From Buttiauxella izardii (GTDB lineage Bacteria; Pseudomonadota; Gammaproteobacteria; Enterobacterales; Enterobacteriaceae), in NCBI RefSeq assembly GCF_003601925.1, contig NZ_QZWH01000016.1, forward strand, positions 27,552-91,551: a stretch of DNA of 64,000 nt. Reading direction: 5' to 3'. This document shows, piece by piece, positions 29,277 through 38,801 of the stretch. The notes beneath the pieces are model-generated. The model had not been told where the DNA came from. It saw nothing but the letters and a program-made list of their open reading frames with translations, and searched no databases. A program made the translations under genes and the position numbers. The first letter of the stretch is position 1. Every line of letters starts with the position of its first letter.

Positions 29277-30332
29277 ATGCGTAAAATCATTCATGTCGAT
29301 ATGGACTGCTTTTTTGCAGCCGTTGAGATGCGTGATAACCCGTCTTTACGGGATATCCCGTTGGCGATTGGCGGCAGCGCGCAGCGGCGCGGGGTGATCA
29401 GCACCGCAAATTATCCGGCAAGAAAATTTGGTGTTCACAGCGCAATGTCGACGGCTATGGCACTAAAATTGTGCCCGCATTTGACGCTTTTGCCGGGGCG
29501 CTTTGATGCATACAAAGAAGCATCAAACCATATCCGTGAAATATTTAGTCGCTACACCACACTTATCGAACCTCTGTCTCTGGATGAGGCCTATCTTGAT
29601 GTCACCGATAGCCTGAACTGCCACGGCTCTGCCACATTCATGGCAAAAGAAATTCGCCAGACTATTTCATATGAACTGAATCTCACGGCCTCTGCGGGGA
29701 TCGCTCCGGTTAAATTCCTTGCGAAAATAGCATCCGATCTTAATAAGCCGAATGGGCAGTACGTTATTACGCCAGAGGAAATCCCTGCATTTTTGCAAAC
29801 GTTGCCACTCGGCAAAATTCCGGGCGTTGGCAAAGTGACGGCGGGGAAACTTGAAAGTCTGGGGTTGCGCACTTGTGCCGATGTGCAGAAAACGGATTTA
29901 GCTTCGCTGCTCAAGCGTTTTGGCAAGTTTGGGCGGGTGTTGTGGGAAAGAAGTCAGGGCATTGATGAGCGCGAAATTAACAATGAGCGGCAGCGTAAAT
30001 CCGTAGGCGTTGAGAAAACCCTGGCCGAGGATATTCATCAATGGCATGAGTGTGAAGCCATCATTGAACAGCTTTATTCAGAACTTGAACGGCGGCTGAT
30101 AAAAGTGAAGCCTGATCTGCTGATAGCCCGGCAGGGGATCAAACTCAAGTTTAATGATTTCCAGCAAACGACTCAGGAACATGTCTGGCCGCAACTGAAT
30201 AAAGCCGATTTAATCGCAACCGCAAAGCAAGCGTGGGATGAGCGGCGAGGGGAGCGAGGTGTGCGGTTAGTGGGAGTGCATGTGACGTTGCTGGATCCGC
30301 AACTGGAACGCCAGTTGGTTCTGGGGTTGTAA
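29277..30332 (+). CDS. dinB: DNA polymerase IV (DinB)
   Basis: This 351-residue Y-family polymerase carries out error-prone translesion synthesis. The catalytic acids are visible in [17 protein letters not shown] (Asp8) and [12 protein letters not shown] (Asp103, Glu104). The helix-hairpin-helix region [17 protein letters not shown] lies near residue 180. The C-terminus ends RQLVLGL, which resembles the beta-clamp binding tail of E. coli DinB. The ATG at 29277 gives the standard length; four upstream codons are not used. An SOS box is just upstream. Confidence 0.96.
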   Translation: MRKIIHVDMDCFFAAVEMRDNPSLRDIPLAIGGSAQRRGVISTANYPARKFGVHSAMSTAMALKLCPHLTLLPGRFDAYKEASNHIREIFSRYTTLIEPLSLDEAYLDVTDSLNCHGSATFMAKEIRQTISYELNLTASAGIAPVKFLAKIASDLNKPNGQYVITPEEIPAFLQTLPLGKIPGVGKVTAGKLESLGLRTCADVQKTDLASLLKRFGKFGRVLWERSQGIDEREINNERQRKSVGVEKTLAEDIHQWHECEAIIEQLYSELERRLIKVKPDLLIARQGIKLKFNDFQQTTQEHVWPQLNKADLIATAKQAWDERRGERGVRLVGVHVTLLDPQLERQLVLGL

Positions 30333-30338
30333 AATTGC

Positions 30339-30435
30339 CCTCATCCCGGCCTTCTCCCTCAGGAGAAGGAGAAAACCCCCCTGGCGAAGAAGAAAACCAA
30401 ATTCCCTCTCCTGGGGGAGAGGGTTAGGGTGAGGG
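30339..30435. repeat. G-rich intergenic repeats (copy 2, complex)
   Basis: Two hairpin-forming units stand in the dinB-pepD gap. TTCTCC-CTCA-GGAGAA lies near 30351-30366, and 30404-30435 holds CCCTCTCCTGGGGGAGAGGG followed by TTAGGGTGAGGG. The second unit is almost the same as the repeat at 21066-21104. Both genes end here, so it may act in 3'-end formation. Confidence 0.75.
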
Positions 30436-30445
30436 CGTTTAGTAC

Positions 30446-31903
30446 TTATTTAGCTGGAATCGCTTTCAGCAACTCAGTCAGCAGAATCCAGTACTGACCT
30501 ACGCTTGCAATATGAACCTGTTCATCCGGGGAGTGTGGACCCGTAATGGTTGGCCCAATAGAAACCATGTCCATATCCGGATAAGGTTTTTTGAACAGAC
30601 CACATTCCAGACCCGCATGGATAACCATGATGTTTGGCGTTTTGTTGAACAGCTTCTGATAGGTTTCACGCACCAGACCCATCACCGGGGATTGAGCGTC
30701 TGGCTGCCAGCCAGGATAGCTGCCTTTAGCAACGCTTTGTGCGCCAGCCAATTTACCCAAAGCTTCGAGCATGCCAACAACATAGTCTTTCCCGCTATCA
30801 ATCAGTGAACGAATCAGGCAGATAATTTCTGCGCTTTCATCGGTCATTGAGACAACGCCCACGTTCAGTGAGGTTTCCACGACACCTTTAACGGCGTCGG
30901 AATTGCGAATAACACCGTTTGGCATTGCATTGAGCAGGTTGATGAAAGCATCACGGCTTTTTGCAGTCAGCGCAGTTTTGTCTGTGCTGGTAGCTTCAAC
31001 CAATACCGTGGTGTTTTTCTCGACCGCACCCAATTCATTTTGCAGAATTGACAGGAACTGGGCTGCCAGGTCTTTGAACTGTGCAACTTTGTCGGCAGGA
31101 ATCGCGACAATGGCCGAGCCTTCACGTGGGATAGCGTTACGCAGTGTGCCGCCGTTCAAATCGATCAGGCGTGCATCCAGTTCCGCTGCGTGAGCAAACA
31201 GGAAACGCGCCAGCAGTTTGTTGGCATTGCCCAGACCCAGATGGATTTCCGCACCTGAGTGGCCGCCTTTCAGGCCTTTAATGGTCAGCTTGAAGGTTTC
31301 ATAACCCGCCGGAACCGCTTCGCGTTGCAGTGGCAGCGTGGAGATAAAATCAATCCCGCCAGCACAGCCCATATAGATCTCACCTTCTTCTTCAGAGTCG
31401 GTGTTGATCAGAATGTCAGCTTGCAACCAGCCCGCTTGCAGGCCGAAAGCGCCATCCATACCCGCTTCTTCGGTCATGGTCAGCAGAACTTCTAACGGGC
31501 CATGAGCGACAGTTTCATCAGCCAGTACCGCCAGTGCGGATGCCATACCGATGCCATTATCGGCACCCAGAGTCGTACCGCGAGCTTTAACCCACTCACC
31601 GTCGATGTACGGCTGAATCGGGTCTTTGGTGAAGTCATGGACAGTGTCGTTGTTTTTCTGCGGCACCATATCAAGGTGAGCTTGCAGGACCACCGCTTTA
31701 CGGTTTTCCATGCCTGCGGTCGCAGGTTTACGGATCAGGATATTGCCTACCTGGTCACGCTCAACATGCAGGCCTTTTTCTTTTGCCCAGGACAGAATAT
31801 GTTCCGCAAGTTGCTCTTCATGATAAGAAGGGTGCGGAATAGAACAGATTTTGGCAAAAATATCCCACAGTGGCTGCGGAGATAATTGAGACAATTCAGA
31901 CAC
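30446..31903 (-). CDS. pepD: Aminoacyl-histidine dipeptidase PepD
   Basis: This 485-residue protein is the M20-family dipeptidase that cleaves Xaa-His dipeptides, including carnosine-type substrates. Metal-binding motifs are QAHLDMVPQ, TLGADNGIG and MTEEAGMDG, with INTDSEEEG and VIHAGLECGLF further on. The GTG start at 31903 gives MSELSQLSPQPLWDIF and exactly the E. coli length, with GGAG 7 bases upstream; an extra 26 upstream codons are not supported. It is divergent from gpt, as in E. coli. Confidence 0.96.
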   Translation of the reverse strand: MSELSQLSPQPLWDIFAKICSIPHPSYHEEQLAEHILSWAKEKGLHVERDQVGNILIRKPATAGMENRKAVVLQAHLDMVPQKNNDTVHDFTKDPIQPYIDGEWVKARGTTLGADNGIGMASALAVLADETVAHGPLEVLLTMTEEAGMDGAFGLQAGWLQADILINTDSEEEGEIYMGCAGGIDFISTLPLQREAVPAGYETFKLTIKGLKGGHSGAEIHLGLGNANKLLARFLFAHAAELDARLIDLNGGTLRNAIPREGSAIVAIPADKVAQFKDLAAQFLSILQNELGAVEKNTTVLVEATSTDKTALTAKSRDAFINLLNAMPNGVIRNSDAVKGVVETSLNVGVVSMTDESAEIICLIRSLIDSGKDYVVGMLEALGKLAGAQSVAKGSYPGWQPDAQSPVMGLVRETYQKLFNKTPNIMVIHAGLECGLFKKPYPDMDMVSIGPTITGPHSPDEQVHIASVGQYWILLTELLKAIPAK

Positions 31904-32168
31904 GATGAGTCTCCTGGATATCGGCTCTGCTAACATTATTGATTCGCGCAGAGCGGGATTGAACTTAATGAAATACAACACAAGTCAGGTTTGTGTGCTG
32001 GTCTGAGAATATCACTATAACCAAGGCTGTGACGACCTAAAGCACGTAAAAACCAGAAGGACAGGCCTGCAACACTGGTTTTTAGTGCGCCAGATCTCTA
32101 TAATCTCGCGCAACCAAAACCCCTTTGAACATTTTTAAGCCGTTAATAACTGGCTGGGATAACTTCAC

Positions 32169-32627
32169 ATGAGCGAAAAATACATCGTCACCTGGGACAT
32201 GTTGCAGATTCACGCACGTAAGCTTGCAAGCCGTCTGCTTCCTGCTGAACAGTGGAAAGGCATTATTGCCGTTAGCCGTGGCGGCTTGGTTCCTGGCGCA
32301 CTGCTGGCACGTGAACTGGGGATTCGTCATGTTGATACCGTTTGCATCTCCAGCTATGACCACGACAACCAGCGTGAGCTGACCGTCCTGAAACGTGCTG
32401 AAGGCGATGGTGAAGGTTTCATCGTTATTGATGACCTGGTCGATACCGGCGGCACCGCGGTGGCTATCCGCGAAATGTATCCAAAAGCGCACTTCGTGAC
32501 TATCTTCGCTAAACCTGCTGGTCAGCCTTTAGTCGATGATTACGTTATTGATATCCCGCAGGATACCTGGATTGAACAACCCTGGGATATGGGTGTTGCG
32601 TTTATTCCACCTTTAGCGGGTCGTTAA
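32169..32627 (+). CDS. gpt: Xanthine-guanine phosphoribosyltransferase Gpt
   Basis: This 152-residue purine salvage enzyme converts guanine and xanthine to nucleotides with PRPP. It begins [20 protein letters not shown], and the PRPP-binding motif is [12 protein letters not shown] near residue 85. Length and context (between pepD and frsA) equal E. coli. A terminator follows within 25 bases. Confidence 0.96.
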   Translation: MSEKYIVTWDMLQIHARKLASRLLPAEQWKGIIAVSRGGLVPGALLARELGIRHVDTVCISSYDHDNQRELTVLKRAEGDGEGFIVIDDLVDTGGTAVAIREMYPKAHFVTIFAKPAGQPLVDDYVIDIPQDTWIEQPWDMGVAFIPPLAGR

Positions 32628-32651
32628 TCGTCTCAGAATTTGCACTGATTT

Positions 32652-32676
32652 ACGCCCGGCATTGCCGGGCGTTTGT
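32652..32676 (+). terminator. Terminator after gpt
   Basis: A 9-bp stem (ACGCCCGGC / GCCGGGCGT) with a 3-base loop, followed by TTTGTGTT. Confidence 0.75.
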
Positions 32677-32739
32677 GTTATTTGGTCACTGACAGAGTAC
32701 AATAGCCCCATTCCTGACGTTTGTATGGAGGCAGAAACG

Positions 32740-33987
32740 ATGTCGCAGGCCAATCTTAGCGAAACGCTATTTAAACCCCGCTTTAAACACCCCGAGACGT
32801 CGACTTTAGTTCGTCGCGCTCATCATCAAACTGCCCCTGTGATTCAATCTGCGTTGGACGGCGCAACCGTACCTCACTGGTATCGCATGATTAACCGCCT
32901 GCTTTGGGTATGGCGTGGCGTTGACGCGCGTGAAATTCTTGAAGTTCAGGCCCGAATTGCGGCCAATACGGGCGAGCGCACTAATGAAGATTTATACGAT
33001 ACGGTGGTCGGTTATCGCGGTGGCAACTGGATTTATGAATGGTCGAAGCAGGCCATGGTGTGGCAGCAGCGGGCCAATCAGGAAACGGACAAAGTAAAAA
33101 GCGGCAAATATTGGTTACAGGCCGCCAATCTTTATAGCATCGCAGCGTACCCGCATTTGAAAGGCGATCTGCTTGCTGAACAGGCGCAAGTACTGGCAAA
33201 TCGTGCATACGAAGAGGCGGCTCCACGTCTTTCTGGTGGCTTACGTGAACTGGAGTTTACGATCCCTGGTGGCGGTGCAATCACTGGATTCCTTCATGTT
33301 CCAAAAGTAGGAGAAGGGCCATTCCCGACGGTACTTATTTGCGGCGGTCTGGACGCGCTACAAAGCGATTATTACACCCTGTTTGAGAAATATTTTGAGC
33401 CTCAGGGCATCGCGATGCTGACTATCGATATGCCATCAGTCGGGTTTTCATCAAAATGGAAACTGACTCAAGATTCCAGCCTGTTGCACCAGCATGTTTT
33501 GAAAGCATTGCCAAATATTCCGTGGGTGGACCATACCCGTGTCGCGGCGTTTGGTTTCCGTTTCGGTGCAAACGTAGCGGTGCGCTTAGGCTACATTGAA
33601 GCCCCTCGCCTGAAAGCTGTTGCCTGTCTTGGACCGGTTGTTCACAGTTTATTGAGCGATGCATCACGCCAGGCGCAGGTGCCAGAGATGTATATTGACG
33701 TGCTGGCAAGTCGTCTTGGAATGAATGATGCGTCTGATAGCGCGTTGAGAGTTGAGTTAAATCGTTACTCGCTAAAAACACAGGGGCTTTTAGGTCGCCA
33801 TTGCCCAACACCGATGTTATCTGGTTATTGGGAAAATGATCCGTTCAGCCCTGAAATCGATTCCCGGTTAATCGCTTCGTCATCTGCGGATGGTAAGTTA
33901 CTGGCGATCCCGTTTAACCCGGTGTATCGCAACTTTGACAAAGCGTTGAAAGAAATTACCAGTTGGATCAAGCAGAGATTACGTTAA
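32740..33987 (+). CDS. frsA: Esterase FrsA
   Basis: This 415-residue alpha/beta hydrolase is FrsA, the fermentation/respiration switch protein that binds unphosphorylated EIIA-Glc. It begins [26 protein letters not shown]. Landmarks are [11 protein letters not shown] near residue 88, [24 protein letters not shown] and [14 protein letters not shown]. The ATG at 32740 has GGAGG 8 bases upstream. It keeps the E. coli position between gpt and crl. Confidence 0.95.
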   Translation: MSQANLSETLFKPRFKHPETSTLVRRAHHQTAPVIQSALDGATVPHWYRMINRLLWVWRGVDAREILEVQARIAANTGERTNEDLYDTVVGYRGGNWIYEWSKQAMVWQQRANQETDKVKSGKYWLQAANLYSIAAYPHLKGDLLAEQAQVLANRAYEEAAPRLSGGLRELEFTIPGGGAITGFLHVPKVGEGPFPTVLICGGLDALQSDYYTLFEKYFEPQGIAMLTIDMPSVGFSSKWKLTQDSSLLHQHVLKALPNIPWVDHTRVAAFGFRFGANVAVRLGYIEAPRLKAVACLGPVVHSLLSDASRQAQVPEMYIDVLASRLGMNDASDSALRVELNRYSLKTQGLLGRHCPTPMLSGYWENDPFSPEIDSRLIASSSADGKLLAIPFNPVYRNFDKALKEITSWIKQRLR

Positions 33988-34044
33988 TGATTTGCTAAAT
34001 TTCATTGGTTTGGTAAAACAGTTGCTTCACAACAGGAGATCGCA

Positions 34045-34446
34045 ATGACGTTACCGAGTGGACACCCGAAAAGTAGATTGATTAAAAAATTCGCCTCGCT
34101 TGGCCCATATATCAGGGAAGAGCAATGTGAAGATAACCGTTTCTTCTTCGATTGCCTGGCTGTGTGCGTCAATGTGAAGCCTGCACCAGAGAAACGTGAG
34201 TTCTGGGGCTGGTGGATGGAATTAGAAGCGCAGGAAAAGCAATTTACCTACACCTACCACTTTGGTCTGTTCGATAAAGATGGAAAGTGGACTCAGACGG
34301 CAGCAAAAGACAAAGAAGTGGATGAAAGACTTGAGCAAACATTACGTGGCTTCCACGAGCGTTTACGAGAGTTACTCAGCACGCTAGGTCTTAGTTTGGT
34401 GCCCGCAGAAAATTTTGCAGAAAAGCCGGTGAAGCTTTCTGCATAA
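34045..34446 (+). CDS. crl: Sigma factor-binding protein Crl
   Basis: This 133-residue protein is Crl, which promotes assembly of RNA polymerase with RpoS and so stimulates curli and other stationary-phase genes. It begins [25 protein letters not shown] and contains [10 protein letters not shown] and [12 protein letters not shown], both strongly typical. AGGAG lies 7 bases before the ATG. The RpoS-related genes iraP and dgcC are found further along in the window. Confidence 0.96.
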   Translation: MTLPSGHPKSRLIKKFASLGPYIREEQCEDNRFFFDCLAVCVNVKPAPEKREFWGWWMELEAQEKQFTYTYHFGLFDKDGKWTQTAAKDKEVDERLEQTLRGFHERLRELLSTLGLSLVPAENFAEKPVKLSA

Positions 34447-34450
34447 ACAA

Positions 34451-34484
34451 AAAAGCCCTTCTCAAATGAGAAGGGCTTTTTATT
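34451..34484. terminator. Bidirectional terminator between crl and phoE
   Basis: A 13-bp stem (AAAAGCCCTTCTC / GAGAAGGGCTTTT) with an AAAT loop sits between two convergent genes and has T-runs on both strands. Confidence 0.92.
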
Positions 34485-34490
34485 CGTATA

Positions 34491-35543
34491 TCAGAACTGA
34501 TAAACCATACCTAACGCGACGATATCATCACTGCTAATACCCAGTGGGTTATTATCATCCAGTTGGTTAATTTTATAATCGACGAAAGCAGACATGTTTT
34601 TATTGAAATAGTAAGTTGCACCAATATCAATGTATTTAACTAAATCAGCATCACCAATACCTTCGATTTCTTTACCTTTCTGTTGCACATAACCTAATGA
34701 TGGGCGCAGGCCGAAATCAAATTGATATTGTACGACCGCTTCGAAGCTTTGTGTTTTATTTGCGAACCCACCAGAAATAGGTGTCATATTGCGTGTTTCA
34801 GAATACATCGATGCGACATACAAATTATTTGCATCATATTTCACACCTGTGGCCCAGGAATCAGCTTTATTTCCGTCACCGCGTGCCATAGCCTGTTGGG
34901 CATCAGTACGGTCAGAAGTAGTATAGGCACCACCGACCTGGAAATCACTGCCGCCAAAATCGTAAGTCAGAGCGCTACCGAAACCATCACCGTTTTGCTT
35001 AGAGACATCGCGGTTTTCATTTTTGCCCTGGTATTGCAGCGTCATGTTCAGGCCATCTACAGCACCGAAGAAATCGGTGCTGCGGAACGTTGCCAGACCG
35101 GATGCTCGCTTGGTCATAAAGTTATCTGTTCTGGCTGAAGAATCACCACCAAATTCCGGGAACATATCGGTCCAGGCTTCTACGTCATACAACGCGCCCA
35201 GGCTACGGCCATAATCAAATGAACCGAAATTAGCATATTTCACACCAGCGAAAGCATAACGTGTTTTAGTGGTGGAACTGCCTTCATCTTTATTACCTGA
35301 AAACTCGGCTTCCCATTGACCATAACCGGTTAATTGATCGTTAATCTGCGTTTCACCTTTAAAACCGAAACGAACATAGGTTTGATCGCCATCTTTGGTA
35401 TTGTCGTCGCTTAAATAATGCATGGCTTTGACTTTTCCATAAACATTAAGCTTGTTGCCGTCTTTATTGTATATTTCCGCAGCCTGAGAAGATGCTGATG
35501 CAACAATGCTCAATACCATTAATGCCAGAGTGGTCTTTTTCAT
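34491..35543 (-). CDS. phoE: Outer-membrane phosphoporin PhoE
   Basis: This 350-residue protein has a signal peptide ([21 protein letters not shown], cleaved before [10 protein letters not shown]) and a 16-strand trimeric porin barrel ending in MVYQF with a terminal Phe. The loop L3 motif PEFGGD near residue 125 is typical of OmpC/OmpF/PhoE. PhoE is chosen over OmpC because of its location between crl and proB and a clear Pho box upstream. It makes an anion-favouring pore under phosphate starvation. Confidence 0.93.
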   Translation of the reverse strand: MKKTTLALMVLSIVASASSQAAEIYNKDGNKLNVYGKVKAMHYLSDDNTKDGDQTYVRFGFKGETQINDQLTGYGQWEAEFSGNKDEGSSTTKTRYAFAGVKYANFGSFDYGRSLGALYDVEAWTDMFPEFGGDSSARTDNFMTKRASGLATFRSTDFFGAVDGLNMTLQYQGKNENRDVSKQNGDGFGSALTYDFGGSDFQVGGAYTTSDRTDAQQAMARGDGNKADSWATGVKYDANNLYVASMYSETRNMTPISGGFANKTQSFEAVVQYQFDFGLRPSLGYVQQKGKEIEGIGDADLVKYIDIGATYYFNKNMSAFVDYKINQLDDNNPLGISSDDIVALGMVYQF

Positions 35544-35625
35544 TTTTCATCCCAATAGTGTGATACGCGCTAAATTTAATCGGGAAATTCCCGTTAAAAA
35601 ACGCAGAGAGTTTTATCGTTTTGAG

Positions 35626-35643
35626 ATGAAAGATTTATGACAG
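35626..35643 (-). promoter_or_regulatory. Pho box (PhoB site) of phoE
   Basis: On the minus strand the sequence reads CTGTCATAAATCTTTCAT. It matches the PhoB consensus CTGTCATAWAWCTGTCAY at all but two positions. It lies 83 bases upstream of the phoE start, suited to PhoB activation. Confidence 0.85.
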
Positions 35644-35837
35644 AGTCAGATAAAGTTTAAATAAAAGTAATAAATTATGATTGTCATAAATATGTAAAAA
35701 TTTGCCGGTACGTTGCTCGATCCTTTACGCAAACTTCGTTGTTTTCCTTATCCTCATAGTTGGCAAGCCGCGTGACTCCTGTTACAACGTGATCTGACAT
35801 TTTAATTTTTCCAATTTCGTTTAAACGGCAGAGAATC

Positions 35838-36941
35838 ATGAGTGACAGCCAGACGCTGGTGGTAAAACTAGGCACTAGCGTATTAACCGGTGGCTCACGC
35901 CGCCTGAATCGGGCTCATATCGTTGAGCTAGTGCGTCAATGTGCGCAACTCCATGCCGCAGGGCATCGTATTGTTATTGTCACCTCCGGGGCGATTGCCG
36001 CCGGGCGTGAGCATTTAGGCTACCCCGAACTCCCCGCGACTATCGCCTCAAAGCAACTGCTTGCAGCGGTAGGGCAAAGCAGGCTGATTCAGCTTTGGGA
36101 ACAACTATTCTCCATCTATGGCATTCATGTCGGGCAAATGCTTCTGACGCGTGCAGATATGGAAGATCGCGAACGTTTCCTGAATGCGCGTGACACCTTA
36201 CGCGCTCTGCTTGATAACAACATCGTGCCGGTCATTAATGAAAACGACGCTGTTGCGACAGCAGAAATAAAAGTCGGCGATAACGATAATCTTTCGGCAT
36301 TGGCCGCAATTCTGGCGGGTGCGGATAAGCTACTTTTGTTGACGGATCAGCAAGGCCTGTTCACTGCCGATCCGCGCAATAATCCGGCTGCTGAATTAAT
36401 CAAAGAAGTTCACGGCATAGATGACGCATTGCGTGCCATCGCTGGTGACAGCGTTTCTGGCCTCGGAACGGGCGGAATGGGCACGAAACTGCAAGCTGCT
36501 GATGTTGCCTGCCGTGCAGGTATCGATGTTGTCATTGCAGCAGGCAGTAAACCTGGCGTAATTGGCGACGTGATGGCCGGTAATTCTGTCGGGACGCGTT
36601 TCCACGCACAGCAGTCACCTTTAGAGAATCGTAAGCGTTGGATCTTTGGTGCGCCTCCAGCGGGTGAAATTACCGTTGATGATGGTGCACTCGCGGCAAT
36701 TTTAGAGCGCGGCAGTTCATTGTTACCGAAAGGCATTAAAAGCGTGACGGGTAATTTCTCGCGTGGGGAAGTCATCCGTATCCGCAGCCTGCAAGGGCGC
36801 GATATTGCTCATGGTGTGTGCCGCTATAATAGTGATGCTCTGCGTCGCATTGCGGGTCACCATTCTCAACAAATCGATGAAATCCTGGGCTATGAATATG
36901 GCCCGGTCGCCGTTCATCGTGATGACATGATTGTTAATTAA
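35838..36941 (+). CDS. proB: Glutamate 5-kinase ProB
   Basis: This 367-residue enzyme phosphorylates glutamate as the first step of proline synthesis. It has an N-terminal amino acid kinase domain ([19 protein letters not shown], then [16 protein letters not shown] and [17 protein letters not shown]) and a C-terminal PUA domain from about residue 277. The length is standard. proA starts 10 bases after the stop, so it is the proBA operon. Confidence 0.97.
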   Translation: MSDSQTLVVKLGTSVLTGGSRRLNRAHIVELVRQCAQLHAAGHRIVIVTSGAIAAGREHLGYPELPATIASKQLLAAVGQSRLIQLWEQLFSIYGIHVGQMLLTRADMEDRERFLNARDTLRALLDNNIVPVINENDAVATAEIKVGDNDNLSALAAILAGADKLLLLTDQQGLFTADPRNNPAAELIKEVHGIDDALRAIAGDSVSGLGTGGMGTKLQAADVACRAGIDVVIAAGSKPGVIGDVMAGNSVGTRFHAQQSPLENRKRWIFGAPPAGEITVDDGALAAILERGSSLLPKGIKSVTGNFSRGEVIRIRSLQGRDIAHGVCRYNSDALRRIAGHHSQQIDEILGYEYGPVAVHRDDMIVN

Positions 36942-36951
36942 GGAGCAGGCA

Positions 36952-38205
36952 ATGCTGGAACAAATGGGCAAAGCAGCTAAAGCCGCCTCTTATAAGATGG
37001 CACTGCTCTCGAGTCGCGAAAAAAATCGTGCACTGGAACGAATTGCTGATTATCTGGAAGCTCAGGCTGACGATATTTTAATCGCCAATCAGCAAGATTT
37101 GGCTGAAGCAAAAGCGAATGGCTTGAGTGAAGCGATGCTGGATCGCCTGCAACTGACACCGGCGCGTTTAAAAAGTATCGCTGATGATGTCCGTCAGGTA
37201 TGCAATTTAGCTGACCCAGTGGGTCAGCTCATTGATGGCGGTTTACTGGATAGCGGATTGCGTCTTGAACGTCGTCGCGTGCCTTTAGGTGTGGTGGGTG
37301 TGATATATGAAGCACGCCCAAACGTGACCGTTGATGTAGCCTCGCTGTGCCTGAAAACAGGTAACGCGGCGATTTTACGTGGCGGGAAAGAAACCTGGCG
37401 TACGAACGCTGCAACGGTGAAAGTTATTCAGCAAGCCCTGGCTGAATGTGGGCTGCCTGCGGCTGCGGTTCAGGCGATTGGAAGCCCGGATCGTGCTCTG
37501 GTGAATGAGTTGCTGCGTATGGACAAATATGTCGACATGCTGATTCCACGTGGAGGTGCTGGGTTGCATAAACTCTGCCGTGAACAATCCACTATTCCGG
37601 TAATCACTGGTGGCATTGGCGTGTGCCATATTTTTGTTGATGAAAGTGCAGAGTTTACTCCAGCACTGAATATCATCATAAATGCGAAAACACAGCGTCC
37701 GAGCACCTGTAATACTGTTGAAACTCTGCTGGTGCATCAGGGAATAGCGGGCACTTTCTTACCCGCCTTAAGCCAGCAAATGGCCGAGTCCGGTGTCACG
37801 CTGCATGCTGATGAAAAAGCTTTGCCACTGTTGCAAAACGGCCCGGCAGAAGTGTTACCTGTAAAAGCAGAAGATTACGACGACGAATGGCTGTCGCTGC
37901 ATTTGAATGTGAAAGTGGTTGCCGATATTGATGACGCCATCGAACATATTCGTGAACACGGCACGCAGCATTCCGATGCGATCCTGACGCGCACGTTAAG
38001 TCATGCAAATCGATTTGTGAATGAAGTCGATTCTTCTGCGGTTTACGTTAATGCTTCAACTCGTTTCACCGATGGCGGGCAGTTTGGGCTGGGTGCAGAA
38101 GTCGCTGTGAGCACGCAGAAGCTCCATGCCCGTGGTCCAATGGGTCTTGAAGCCCTCACGACTTACAAATGGATCGGTTTCGGTGACGATACTATCCGTT
38201 CGTAA
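36952..38205 (+). CDS. proA: Glutamate-5-semialdehyde dehydrogenase ProA
   Basis: This 417-residue enzyme reduces glutamyl phosphate to the semialdehyde. It begins [21 protein letters not shown]. The catalytic cysteine is in [17 protein letters not shown] near residue 255. AAGGAG precedes the ATG at 36952. In E. coli the thrW tRNA gene follows proA; here there is an ERIC-like inverted repeat and no tRNA. Confidence 0.97.
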   Translation: MLEQMGKAAKAASYKMALLSSREKNRALERIADYLEAQADDILIANQQDLAEAKANGLSEAMLDRLQLTPARLKSIADDVRQVCNLADPVGQLIDGGLLDSGLRLERRRVPLGVVGVIYEARPNVTVDVASLCLKTGNAAILRGGKETWRTNAATVKVIQQALAECGLPAAAVQAIGSPDRALVNELLRMDKYVDMLIPRGGAGLHKLCREQSTIPVITGGIGVCHIFVDESAEFTPALNIIINAKTQRPSTCNTVETLLVHQGIAGTFLPALSQQMAESGVTLHADEKALPLLQNGPAEVLPVKAEDYDDEWLSLHLNVKVVADIDDAIEHIREHGTQHSDAILTRTLSHANRFVNEVDSSAVYVNASTRFTDGGQFGLGAEVAVSTQKLHARGPMGLEALTTYKWIGFGDDTIRS

Positions 38206-38801
38206 TTGATAAACCGGTAATCTACCCGTCATCCTTCAAGCGGCAGGGGTGTTGCTCCCTTGCCGCCTACCCGCAACTTGAAGGCTAACGGGTATACATA
38301 CAGATCTGGAAACTATCAGATTTTATGTATTACCTAATCAGTTATTAATTTCAAATTATTCTCCTCATACAGTATCCTTCCTGAAATTAAATTTTTATAT
38401 TCAATCAATAACTTCCAATAGCCGTTTTATTTACTCCGAAAGATTCATGAATGTATGACCTGGAATAGGTGGTTAAAACATATAATACCTAATATTTACA
38501 TTTGGCTGAGTAATGTTGGTTTATATTTAATAATAACTATCCTTTAATTGTTAATTTCCTTTGTTAGTCTAATCTTTTTAATTTTCCAAGGTTGTCAATT
38601 ATTGTTTTAGTGTTTTTTGCTACTAACTCTTTTGGGTTATTTGTCTGTTTTCGTACTTACTTAAGAAATTAATTGAACGATTTGCTCTCGCCACATAATA
38701 ATCCTCCCTGCTAATACAATTACGCGTATTACTGTTAACTGCTTACTGCATTGACTATTGATGGACCAACATAAAATTAAGTCCCTTGGGAGGGATGACA
38801 A
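38206..38801. other. Intergenic region between proA and the autotransporter gene
   Basis: This 596-base gap has no gene. It holds the ERIC-like repeat near its start, then an AT-rich stretch that must carry the autotransporter promoter. No tRNA could be found at the thrW position. A GGGAGG ribosome-binding site lies just before the next gene. Confidence 0.6.
38223..38294. repeat. Short ERIC-like inverted repeat
   Basis: Ends are near-perfect inverted copies: TACCCGTCATCCTTCAAG and CTTGAAGGCTAACGGGTA. They resemble the outer ends of the full ERIC element at 59925-60051, but the conserved middle of ERIC is absent. It therefore looks like a 72-bp deletion derivative or a related miniature element. 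Confidence 0.7.

Noticed and set aside
38206..38340. Possible thrW tRNA gene after proA
   Set aside because: I looked for a cloverleaf and the TTCGA arm and saw none; the inverted repeat there has ERIC-like ends instead.
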